DNA of 64,000 nucleotides from the NCBI GenBank assembly GCA_921293015.1, contig OV121090.1, positions 38,870,533-38,934,532 of the forward strand, in the 5' to 3' direction. The notes below the pieces were generated by a model. The model was not told the DNA's origin. It made no database searches and saw only the letters and a program-made list of their open reading frames with translations. The position numbers and the translations under genes are program-made. Below are positions 1 through 11,400 of this stretch, one piece after another. Positions within the stretch are counted from its first letter, which is position 1. Each line of letters begins with the position of its first letter. Source of the DNA: Phorcus lineatus (taxonomy: Eukaryota; Mollusca; Gastropoda; Trochida; Trochidae).

Positions 1-189
1 AAATCTGAAAGCGATGCACTGTTATGATGGAGGTTTCTGTTTAAGAAATTACGAGACGACAAAAATGATAAAACACCTTGTTTAGGTTTGACACCATAAG
101 GTTTGTTCATGGTTGTATGTTTAACCTTTGATAGCATTTCAGGTGATTGCAGTGTTGCATCAAAACTTGACTGTATCCTATGTAGGGAT

Positions 190-256
190 AGCGCAGCCCT
201 TCGTGGGATTCAAACTCGGGACTTGAAACATACTAACTACTGGGTTATCATGGAGT
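190..256 (-). repeat. tRNA-derived SINE head remnant
   Basis: Read on the minus strand, this stretch carries an A-box-like segment (CCCAGTAGTTAGTATG) followed about 30 bases later by a B-box-like segment (GAGTTTGAATCCC), the layout of a Pol III promoter in a tRNA-derived SINE. It cannot be a working tRNA gene: no complete cloverleaf is evident and the sequence is degenerate. No SINE body is recognisable beside it. Confidence 0.45.
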
Positions 257-2656
257 AACGTTTTAGTGAACTTTTTCTTACTCTGGAAAAAGTTTAATTT
301 TAAAACTGTGTTGTCATGTAGTATTATGTTCATTGTCAAAAGCGAACAAGAGTTCTGGATAACTCGGGGCCTTTATTTAACTTGATCTTGAGGGATTTCT
401 TTAATATCTTGAAATTTTTTGAAAGAGTTTTAGAAGTTGAATGATCATATGCTGTTCCTTCCCACCTACCTGATCGCCAAGGGTGTGTTATTGGATACTT
501 TAGTTAAATTCGTTCATTTTGCATTTACCTTCTACCTACATATCTATAACCAAATAGCTAAGAGGATGTAAAGCTGTTTGTGTGGGCGGAGATATAACTA
601 CTCTTGAACAGATTAAGTGCTCTCACGAAACAACTTCAGCTGTTATAGTTTACCATCACGCTATCCAGCTAAGGTAATGTGCTAGTGTATTTTCCTAACA
701 ACACTAAAATTACCGACTCAAGTGACAAGGGTTTAGGTTAATTTAATAGAACCATATAATGAACAATGTAAATCTATTGGTGTTACGTTTTCTTGTACTG
801 GGAATGTCTAGCCTTGATGAATAAGGACCAAACTGCTGTAAAGTCCCATTTCATACACCGCCATTAGATCACTAGACTGGGGACTCACCACACTGATTTT
901 ACCGGTCAGTCAAGGGTTGTTGGGGTTAGGGGTGGCAAATGAAGAGACCCTACCCGGCAGTTTCATGTTAACAAAGTAGCCCCACCCCTGTAGGTGTAAC
1001 ATTCCCACCCGCTACTTTGATGATGAACACTTCAAAAGACTGACCAAACACACAGAGACTAAACTGTCCTGATCTGTCGCACGAGTCCCATTGTTCGGCC
1101 CGACCCCCGGGCAAGCCGATACCGAATTCCCCACCCCACGGAATCAGAGAGAGCATTGAAGCGAGCCAGGCAGACCAGCCCGCCGGAGGTTGAGGCAGCC
1201 ATTATCCGGCAGTCCATAGCTTCAGTCCATTATCCGAAAGACCATCGCTTGAAGGCCTTGTCCACTGGATTAGGTAATAATTGATATCGCCTCAAGATGT
1301 ACCACGATTTCAACACTTCTGTTCAACATAATTCCTTCATCTCTGCCCTCTAATTTGTTCAAATTTTCTCTGAAGCTCCAGGGTGAACCCACCCTGTACT
1401 GAAGTAATTGCCCCAGTCTCTCAGGACCGATGGTTCCACTTCACCAGGCGTGCCTCGTGAGATTTTCTTTCTTTATATTGCTTCTGATCGTGTCTGCAGT
1501 TATGAAGATACGCCGTAACAATTAATCCTGGACTTTTGTCTTCCACGTTGTGTCTTTCGTCAGGAGATCTCATTTAGCAAGCCTTCTATTTTGTAAACGC
1601 ATAAAATGGGTGGTAGAAGAACATGACAAGAGTTCAAGTTGTCAAAAAATTGTGAAAAATATCCTTTGATATGTAAATTTAAAATATGTATCCATGTAAC
1701 TGTATTTATCATCACCCATTAACATCTTTGTGTATATAAACTGTTCATCTAGAAAGCGAGTTGATTTCTGACAAAGAGTGAGTTTGAATTTTACTACCAT
1801 TCCATGTAGCATGAGGCTATAACACTATTTGCATTGTTTTTTTAATGGATCATACAAAATCGTCAAATAAATGTAAAGTTTCATAAACTGAGAGTTCGTT
1901 CCATCATCTACATCCGTATTGAATAAAAAAGATTATTTTTCTTTTTGGTGCCATTGTATGGTCATATTATGGTCCTTCAGAAATCATATATGAAATGACA
2001 TCATCCATTTTGTTATAAACCAGCCATCAGTCAGTTCACACACTCTGCTGTTGGATCATAACCAGAATACAATTCATTCATGTGCACGTTTCTCAAGAGA
2101 TAAATTAATGTCCCCTTAACGATTGATATGAAACCGTTTTTCTATTTGGAGAGAAGTGAGGGCGTTAAGCGTGATGCAAAATTCCACTTGAAAGGTAATC
2201 ATAGCATAAGTGATGATTGAAGATAAAACTTGTGTAAACGCCGTAGAAAAAAGAGAATTGGAGCGAACGTAACAGAGGTTGTGTGGCAAGTTATGACTTT
2301 TAATAATCTCTTTGAGGGGCACAATCATAGACTTACCATGTATTTATTGTGAATATTTGCTAGTTCTTACATAAATCACACCAATCAAGAAAAACCCACA
2401 GTTGGACCTCGTAAGTTGGTTGGTTACTAGAACGTATGGTAAGGTTTTACACCTTCTTCATTAACAACTGTTTCCTATGCCACGCCTTGCCCCTTATCGA
2501 ATGATTTTTCACCATCGGTAATAATTAACAAAGTAAATGTAGATTGTAGAAAATGAAGAATTGGATATTCAAACAATCCGTTGTGTTGAATAAAATTTTA
2601 TTAAAAATGTTGTCTTATAAATAAGCAACTGACAAAGCAATGTCATCTGAGGACCA
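257..2656. other. intergenic, no gene seen
   Basis: AT-rich DNA without a convincing exon. The one compositional outlier is a GC-richer patch at about 930-1210 with a 62-codon open frame on the minus strand that resembles no protein I know. Without splice signals or recognisable residues I leave it unannotated. Confidence 0.5.
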
Positions 2657-2773
2657 GGGGGTCGTTGTACAAAGCAACTTAACACTAAGGTTAACCTTAG
2701 TGCCATTCTTTAACATTGCACTAAGGCTACCTTAGTGACTTAAGGTTACCTTAGTGTTTGTGCAACGGGACCC
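2657..2773. repeat. small palindromic MITE, copy 1
   Basis: About 117 bases that read nearly the same on both strands. The ends are inverted (GGGGTCGTTGTACAAAG against GGGTCCCGTTGCACAAAC read from the other side) and the middle repeats the motif ACTAAGGTTAACCTTAGTG. The same architecture recurs at 5331-5448, so this is a dispersed nonautonomous element and not a chance hairpin. Confidence 0.75.
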
Positions 2774-4430
2774 ATATAATAACTCATGACTCTTAGAGAA
2801 CACAAATTCTTCACTTCCTTGATGCGTTTCCTGCTCACGGCTGCGGACTCACATACAGTACACCATCTAATTCTGAAGTTTGGCATAATGATGATCAATA
2901 TTAGAGATTGAGAACCTTGTTTCTCTTAAGGCCCGGGGGAAATTATGATTACATATATATGATGACGAAGTTTTGTAAGGCGCGCTGATATTCTTCACAT
3001 AACTTTAGTTAAAAACAGATGAAATATTTTTTAACTGACTGAAAAGGAGTTGTCTTAGTGATATAACTCAAGACATGGTATATATTATTTAATATATGAA
3101 ATTGTGTTTCCTCAAGATGAATCAAATGATGGTATAGAATTTTAAAAATATAATTGTCTATTTTCTTCTTTCACGATACAAGATAAGTGTCTACTGAAAC
3201 GTGAATTCGACTGTTTAGATTCCATGTACCATATTTACCATAAACAAACAATTTCTGTGCTATTTCGAAGCAAATCCACTAACATCATCGATACAGTGAC
3301 ACAATGAAGCAAAGCGTTTGAATGTTTGAAATACATCTAAAAAAATCAATTGACAAAGGCAAGATTTATGGAAACGAACTGAAAGACCGTGGTCTTTACA
3401 AGTAATAAGCTTACAACAAGACATTTTTTCTCTACGGTATTCTAGTCTAGAATTGAGCCGAAAATACAGATTACTGTCATCTCAGTCTTTCTTCCTGGTG
3501 CCCACGTTAACTCGCCTTGTCGTACTCAATTCTTACCTGCCCTATACAATCGTAAAAAGTAATTTCTTTATTATTCGTTAATGTCCGTTTCCTTAATAAG
3601 TTGTGTTTAAGGCAAAATTGACCCTTCCAGAAATAAATAGTTACACATTCCTAAGATTTGGGCTATACGAAGGGATGTTGACTTACTTTTAATCTCAACT
3701 CCATGGGGGGGTATGAATCCTCTTTCCCGTTTGACATTTTGGCTTGGTGCTTATAGTATCCTAGATTCTGCTGTAGTAGTTCGATACATATATGGATATG
3801 TAAACATATTTCGGTTAAGTTCCAAGAATCTCAAACTCGAATCATATTGCAACCAGCATGAGCTCCTAAATGAAGAAAACTGCAAGCCCAAGAAGATGAA
3901 GTTATAACATAGCATTCAAAAGTATTTCAAAGACAATTTGTTAGTCTTTCCTTTGATAAGAGGTCCTCGATCAGCAACAAAGTGGGGTAAAGAAAATGAT
4001 GAGATTAAATTGTATTGGTTTTTAACCTAATTAACTCTATTGACTTGACTTGGCTTGGTATAAGTATTATTCAGTGTTGTCCCGAAAGAACATATTTGAT
4101 GTAACACGCAAAACTTAAAGTTAACTCAACGGCATGACAGAGAAGAGATGACACACCCTCATCCATTCTACTATACCCTATCTCCTTTCTTACCAACGTC
4201 CTCTGTAAGTCTGTAAGGGCATTAGAAGTGGGATACATAAGAAAAGAAAGATTCGTGGATTTTGTATTCGTTTTTATTTTAAACAAGATGCCATACGCGT
4301 GGTTTCGGAGTACATGCTCTTCTTCATCTCTTGGGGGTTGAGGTATTGTAACATAGAACACACGTAGCATATGTCCCATAGAAGATAGAATGGATGCATA
4401 TGATAAATGCTTAGTATGGTGTTTGGTATG
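2774..4430. other. intergenic, no gene seen
   Basis: AT-rich sequence with no recognisable exon, RNA gene or repeat family. A 64-codon open frame at 3713-3907 has no recognisable motif and lies in no splicing context. Confidence 0.5.
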
Positions 4431-5070
4431 GTGTTTGGTGTGATTTTTGGTGTGATGTTTGTTATTGGTATGTTTGGCATGGCGTGTAATTGGTATGTTG
4501 TTTGGTATAATGTCTTGCATGTGTTTGGTATGGTGTGTGGTTGATAAGATATTTGGTATGATGTTTGATATCGGTATGATGTCTGGTATTGGTATGATGT
4601 TTGATATCGGTATGATGTTTGGTATTGGTATGATGTTTGATATCGGTATGATGTTTGGTATTGGTATGATGTTTGGTATGATGTTTGAAATTGGTATGAT
4701 GTTTGGTATGATGTTTGATATCGGTATGATGTTTGGTATGATGTTTGATATCGGTATGATGTTTGGTATTGGTATGATGTTTGATATCGGTATGATGTTT
4801 GGTATTGGTATGATGTTTGGTATGATGTTTGAAATTGGTATGATGTTTGGTATGATGTTTGATATCGGTATGATGTTTGGTATGATGTTTGATATCGGTA
4901 TGATGTTTGATATCGGTATGATGTTTGGTATTGGTATGATGTTTGGTATGATGTTTGATATCGGTATGATGTTTGGTATGATGTTTGATATCGGTATGAT
5001 GTTTGGTATTGGTATGATGTTTGATATCGGTATGATGTTTGGTATTGGTATGATGTTTGATATGACATTT
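4431..5070. repeat. higher-order minisatellite of 12- and 18-bp units
   Basis: From about 4550 to 5068 the DNA consists of ATGATGTTT-based units of 18 bp (GATATCGGTATGATGTTT, GGTATTGGTATGATGTTT, GAAATTGGTATGATGTTT) and 12 bp (GGTATGATGTTT). Writing the units as letters shows a larger period of nine units, six of 18 bp and three of 12 bp, or 144 bp, repeated about three times with local deletions. The stretch 4431-4550 is a degenerate version of the same repeat. Because every unit is a multiple of three, long frames stay open on both strands (217 codons on +, 352 and 264 codons on -). I regard these as by-products of the repeat, not genes. Confidence 0.9.
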
Positions 5071-5330
5071 GATTTGACGTTTCGTTTTATGCTTCGTGAA
5101 AGCACAAAATGAATAATTGTTTTAATCATTTCAAATTAACATAGTTTCCTGTAATACTAATATTTGTCATTTTCTGAAAAGTAAAATATTTTTCTTAAAT
5201 GTGCGTTGATCAACCTTTCAGTTAAATTCTTAAAAAATAGACTTTGCCAATACTAAAGAAATTAAATTTACCAATGTGGCATCAAATGATATTAAACTGA
5301 AATAGGTAAATATGTATATGCAATTGATCT

Positions 5331-5448
5331 GGGCCTCCTTTCACAACGCAATCTTAACTAAGGTTAACCTTAACTACCATTCTTTAGCATTGCACTAAGG
5401 TAACCTTAAGGACTTACGATCACCTTAGTGCTATGTGAAAGGAGGCCC
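5331..5448. repeat. small palindromic MITE, copy 2
   Basis: A 118-base element with a perfect 15-base terminal inverted repeat (GGGCCTCCTTTCACA at 5331-5345 and its complement at 5434-5448). Its core has the same TAAGGTTAACCTTA motif and spacing as the copy at 2657. Flanking TGATCT and TGTTCT may be an imperfect target duplication. Confidence 0.8.
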
Positions 5449-5859
5449 TGTTCTAATGGTTAAATCCCTATACACTATTAAATGACGATTTAATCATAAA
5501 TGAACAAATTAATGACAGCAGATATGCTTTGTTGATGGATCGCAATATAAACTAATTTACATTTAACGATGGCTGCGCTAAATTAGATGTTTATTTGCGT
5601 CGGATTGGATACGCTACATGCCCCTGATAACTCATCAACTCAACTGCCTCCTTTTTTTTAATGCGTTAGTCTTTTCCACAACTGATCGGTGTTACCATGC
5701 CGGCTCCATGCAGCGCCGATAAAAATCCTCACGGTGGAGAAAAGCGACTTGAACAGAACACCATATGTAACAATGCAATGTTTAAATATGCTTAAAACTC
5801 GATAGTATTACGAAATTATATCACAAATGCATTTTCCTCCCGTTTCCCCCCTCTCACAT

Positions 5860-6119
5860 CCACTTAACAAAATGTAAGCCCTGGTTGAGCGAGCCCTCAT
5901 TCACCAAGCGTCGTCATGGAGCTCTGGCTCTCAGCTCGCGCGAAATACGGATTTGGCCCGAGGGCGCAGCCGGGAGTGAAAACCGCTTCAGCACGAGACT
6001 GGGCCCAGTTTGCAGCTAACGCCAGACACGAACAAGTCGTTGTGAACAGCTCTGACTTGAACTATTACGGTGGGCTTTACCCGTTACTGGATTATTGGAG
6101 TTTATACGTTTTCAACGAG
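5860..6119 (+). other. probable 5' leader exon of the KCTD gene, with uORF
   Basis: A CpG- and GC-rich patch ending in a strong donor (AACGAG|GTAAGT, intron from 6120). It precedes the first KCTD coding exon, whose acceptor is at 8208-8209. An ATG at 5916 opens 68 codons up to the donor. If joined to the exon at 8210 the frame runs 13 more codons and stops at TGA 8249-8251, seven bases before the KCTD start codon. It would therefore be an 81-codon upstream ORF and not an N-terminal extension. The upstream limit of the exon and its link to KCTD are inferred from position and splice signals only; it could belong to another transcript. Confidence 0.5.
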
Positions 6120-8209
6120 GTAAGTAAATGAATTATATATAAACGTTCCCTTTCAGTGTTTTGTTGATTGTTGAGTGGAGTCATTTACGTATGGAGAAAT
6201 ATTCATTGGCAGATATCGTTCCGATGTTAAATAATCTAAAAGCTCTGAACGTGGGATATAATGTAACAGCGCTTACATGTTTGAGAAAGGTAAGTAAGAT
6301 TAAATTAGGAGGAAATTATTCACTGTCATATTAGATTGAGTGATTTATGTATATTAAGATTGTAAATGTCAGAGATTATTGTTATGTAGTAATACACACA
6401 AGATATTAGCATTGGGAAATAAATGGCAAAATTAACAAGTTTTCACAATGTTACTACGTTGAATAACAAAGAACGAACCTCTTCAGTGTTCTAATTAGTT
6501 GTGTAATAAATGTTGAAACTATTTTATGTCATTAAGTTGTCAGGAATTTCATTCAAAAATATCTTAACGCTGGTGTGTTAGAATATGTGACAGAGTAAAA
6601 TGAATGGTTAGAAACTATATCCTGTTCAATGTTCTATTGAAGAATCCAATGTAGGTAAATATTTTAAAAAAGGTTTTGATAAACTTGTCATAAAGGTTAA
6701 ATGTTTCAGCAAAACATTCTGAACGCTACTGTATTATGTGACAGCTTATATCGAATGGGTTGTGAACGCCGATAGTTAGTTGACCAAGCTAGACCTTCAG
6801 CCTTGTTAATGAAATGATTAATCGCGTCACTGCGATGATGCGGTAAATTAGCTTACCTTTATGGTTGGTTGACATGTAGTGTTGTACAGATGATTTCTAA
6901 CGCTTTTTGTGTTTTAATAAAACTATTTTTAAGAGATTTTATTGATCGACCCACAAACTTTACGTTTATACTTGTTGAAATAAATATCTCGCGTCTTTTC
7001 AATGCTGATATGGATCAACACACACGTGGGCGATAGACAAACTGTGATGACATACAACAGGAAAGCTAGGGTATCGAACGCTAAGATGTGGTTTACAAAC
7101 ACCCTTAATGACTGAAATTAAAAGAATTTTTGTTGAGAAAACTATTACAGCATATAATCAACATATGATTAGTCTATAAGAAAAGTATTCAACAATGATG
7201 TACCCAATTACATCATTTCTGTTTACATCAATTTCAAGACTAGAACACAGAACTTACATATATACTGAAACCTACTGATATCATATCTATGAGACTAACT
7301 AACTGAAAGTATTCATGTCATCGTCGATATGATTCGTTTTTAACTCGTTTAACTCACGTAGCATAGTTGTTTATGATACACCTTAACATGTTGAATCGAA
7401 TGTTCATACATTTTTCATGTTCATTTTGACTATGGGAGGCAATATGAGTTTGTTTCACAGAACACGTTAGGAAGACGCTAACTCGATAAAGTAATTAAGT
7501 AGATGTTCAGAGATTCAGATATGCTCCAGTTTTAATACGAAAGGCTTGTACACTAAATTGATTAATTATTCCCCGTGTCATAGAACATCAAGATATCTTA
7601 AGTTATATTGTTATCTTTATATAATGGCTCAATCTTATTGTACCAAACTTCATCACACAAGTTTTAAAGTTATAATTTGATGAGATAAGGAGTAGCAACT
7701 AATCGATATTTTCACTAATTACAGAGAAGAAATCAGAATTCCGTCACTTTTTATCGCTTTGATTTTAACATTTGACACATTTTGATACAAGTTTTGCGAT
7801 GAGATAAGAAACGTTTTTCACTAAGATTTTAGTAATTAACTTTGAGTCATTTTTTCTATCGTATCTATACAAGGTTGCAAGTTGATATCAGTTTGAAGCT
7901 TGGTTCAGTTATTTATTTAGAACTGAGGAGGGTTGCCTATCATTTTGATATTTATTATACATTGCATTGTTATACATTGTGATACATTATATAGTCGAAT
8001 TCACTATTCTGATTGTGTTTTCGTGATCTATCGATGCATTCATCTTTGGCACAATCATAGAGCTGAAATGGGTGGGTCAAAACAGCAATTCTGTAGAAAT
8101 CGTATGTTCCTTTTCCATATGTTCAGATAAAATTGACAATGTAAGACAGTTTCATAATATTCATGAAATTAAAATTCCATATATCTTAAATTTTCTCCAT
8201 TTTCTTTAG
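6120..8209 (+). other. putative KCTD leader intron
   Basis: AT-rich, with a second donor-like site (AAAG|GTAAGT at about 6290) that might allow an alternative leader. No coding exon, RNA gene or repeat stands out. The intron ends in a pyrimidine-rich acceptor (CATTTTCTTTAG). Confidence 0.5.
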
Positions 8210-8258
8210 AAGACAAAACTTATCTGGCCACTGACGTCATTTGAGGTGTGACGTCACA

Positions 8259-8425
8259 ATGTCGTCGCCCGTGACATCAAGACCCTCCTCGGTGACTACA
8301 CCAAATGGTCACTTCAACAAGATTTCCGGTGTCCCCTGTCCAGCGACCCCTACCAGATATACAGCCCCGGTCCATATTGACGTGGGCGGTGTCATCTATA
8401 CTTCCTCCCTCGAGACTCTTACCAG
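8259..8425 (+). CDS. KCTD1/15-like gene, coding exon 1
   Basis: The first 55 codons plus two bases of the KCTD1/KCTD15-type protein. The start is the ATG at 8259; an in-frame TTG at 8241 is not a credible start. Residues 1-37 are a Ser/Thr/Pro-rich tail, and from residue 38 the BTB (T1) domain begins with VHIDVGG, followed by YTSSLETLT. The exon ends at a phase-2 donor (ACCAG|GTGGGT). CRE-like GACGTCA/TGACGTCAC motifs lie just upstream of and close to the start codon. Confidence 0.93.
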
Positions 8426-11400
8426 GTGGGTGGACATTGTGTTAACGTTAGAACTGTAAAATATTTCGTTATTCAAAAGTTGTGTGAAACTTATTATGTT
8501 ACTTAGATACTCTCGGAAGGGGAATGGATCTTCAGTCAATATTTCTACAGTAGCTAAAGTCAGTTTTAGGCACAAACGACGAAATACGAGAACTCGCGCT
8601 GAAACAATCATTGCTAGGAAAAAGTGACATGAGCACATGTGCACATATAGATAATTTGCCACAATATTTGTCTAACCATATGGGTAATGAATGGAGATTT
8701 TTACCCTTGGAAGATTTTTTATATGACTTTTACGACATGACAGATTATATTCCATTTACAAATCATGGAAATATCTGGAAAACGACCTCTTTGCTTTCTT
8801 GCTTTTGTTTCGATGGCCCGCTACAGTGCCGTCCAACACCGTCACAGAGGACAAAATACGAGAAAAGACGCTGAAACGATCGTTGCTAGGCAACAGTTAT
8901 ACGTGCACATGTGCTTATATGAATTCTATGTCATTACCCATGATTAACAATATGGGTAATAAAACAATAAACAGTCCATATCACCAGCTAAGGTTTGTTA
9001 CAATGATCCAAATGAAGTCATAAATTGACTGCAGTGCGATGTTCTCTCTAAGGTTTTGAATGCTTATTGGTCATATTTGATATTGAATATATTATAAAAC
9101 AAAACATTCTGTAACTATGAATCATATTCTCACCTTATGACCTGTTGTCTTAATATATAATTCAGCCATAGTGCTTACATATTATTATGTCTTTGGTAAT
9201 GATACTAACAGATAACAGAATTATGAAATATTGTATTCATATTGTTCATATTTTATCAATTGATGACATAAATAAGTTCAAGTGGGTTGCTGTTGTTGTT
9301 CGTTGTCGACAAGAACAAACACCATTCGATATTGAATATCGAGGCTTGAGGCGATGACAAGCTGCCATTGAGCTGAACTAAGATGGCGTAGGCACTGTTA
9401 CAACATGGGATTAATATTGGAATTAACGCTAAGGGAGATTTGTGAAACCGCCCCAAGCTTAGGATTATCTTTGGGCACATAAGTCAGTTTTGTTCTGACA
9501 CGGTGTGCATGGTTTCTTATTTGAAGAATGCTTTTTCTGAACTCTTCATGGTTCGTTCGTCCACTGCAAATGGCATGCTTGCAAGATCTCAAAATGTCAC
9601 ATAATCGTAGCTATTGTGGAGGCTCCGTTGCGTGGGATGAAAACAAAGTTTAGTGATTAATTAAACTGTTCATTCACAAATACTGTAATCATTAAGGTTA
9701 TTATAGCTCTAAAAATTAAGTGCATTCGGAAGACCCAATTTTTATGAAATAAAGCGTATTTTAAAAAAAGTACATTAAATTTTGTTTAACAGTATATGAT
9801 TAGTACGTGTATTTTTAATTTAGAATTTCAATATAGTTTTTATGTAGAGCAGTAGAGCGCACCTGAACCAGTAAACTTGAAATACGTTCTCTTCTCCTTT
9901 GTCTCTGCCGTCTTCTCTGTCTGTCCCCTTCAACTGTGTGTGCTTGAAGCCCTTGTGGCCAAGTGACTCTCTCAGCGTAAGTAGAACCAATTGTCATTTG
10001 TTGCTTGCCTCCGCGCGCCCATTCCAGACTCGGCGAGGGAAGCGACAATCGATAAGGTTTTTGCTGGCGCTTGGATCAGCGCTGGCCACTTCCCGGCTGT
10101 TTTAGAAAGAGGGAAGCAAAAAGACCAGGCATTGATCCTCAATGGTAAGACATTCAGGGTGAAGGTGGCGGGGTGAGGGTCCCCTGAAGCCAGCACTCCA
10201 CCGACTCGGTCAAGTTGTCTGAGAAGTACCGTAGTCAAGATAGGCGTAGCCTCAGGCTAATCGGACTTGATGAGGAAACCCAGAGACACAAGACCATCGT
10301 CCTTAGTGCTCGGAACATAGCAGAGTGGCTTGGGATTCTGTCTGATGTTGTGATGGACTTTGTTTGTGTGTTTTAAAGCGACAAATTACGTATAATTTGT
10401 ACAACAAATGAAATATATTACTTTGAAAATGTCGGCCAAATACATGACTGCAAGACCATGACCCTTGAGGGTCTTTCCTTGGTTTCTTCTGTAGGCGTGA
10501 GGTATCCTGCGCTTTTCTGTTTCTCTCTTTTGAAAACCATAAAATACACTATTTTTTACTTTTGACTCTTTGATTATCGTAGATAGCTCCTGTGCGTTAC
10601 CAATATGTTGTCAGGGTTACGATTGGTTTTCTGACTCTACAAAGATAGGAGTTTTGACTTGAAATCTCGTACTAAAACACAAGATTGTCTTCCTACATGA
10701 TGTCCAACGTGCAGATTATCTTTGGTTTTACTTTTGAATTTGGTTTGGAGTTTCAAAGTTTTGAGAAAGAAATGCTTGGGTTTCCCCATGAGTTGCTGAC
10801 CTCTGAGATGATAGTTATAAGATAGTTACAAGGAACTCCTTATCGGTCATAAGTTTCAGAGTCTTTATAGTTGAGTATTGGTATTGAGCCCTTGATTTAT
10901 GACGTTGCACACAAAGAAGGAAGTCAATTTTCTTCGGTAGCCTTTGGCGTAAGTGAGATTAACATAGTTGCTTAAGGTTGTAGAAGGACAACAATAACGG
11001 TGTTAAATTCGATTGAAACTTCCAACTCCGTATATGAGGTTGAATATCAATTTTCTTTAGACGACTCATGTAATGAAGTGCAAAGTTTGGTCTTCGATAG
11101 TTCATTTTGATGTACCGTGCACAATTCAAATGCACGTGTTGGAATGCCGCCATGGTTCCTCAGAAGTCCTCTTGCTACACGTACCCGTCTTCTCTACTGG
11201 GTTGTTTCCAAAATCATTATTTTATCCCAGTGTCATGGACTGATAATGAGGGGCCATCGTTCAACATCCTCATTGTAGTAAGCGCCATATATTAAGTGAT
11301 CTGCCTAGTAAATGCAGTTAGTTCAGCACCTACGTCGCCCTCGATTAAGAAGGGGTTGACCTTCCTCGCAGACCCGAGAGCAGGGAATGTTTTCGATCAA

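Noticed and set aside
4071-5129. 352- and 264-codon minus-strand frames and a 217-codon plus-strand frame
   Set aside because: They exist because repeat units are 12 or 18 bases long and lack stops; no recognisable protein or splice context.
8241-8258. KCTD start at an in-frame TTG
   Set aside because: Non-ATG start without support; the ATG at 8259 fits the family's N-terminal length.
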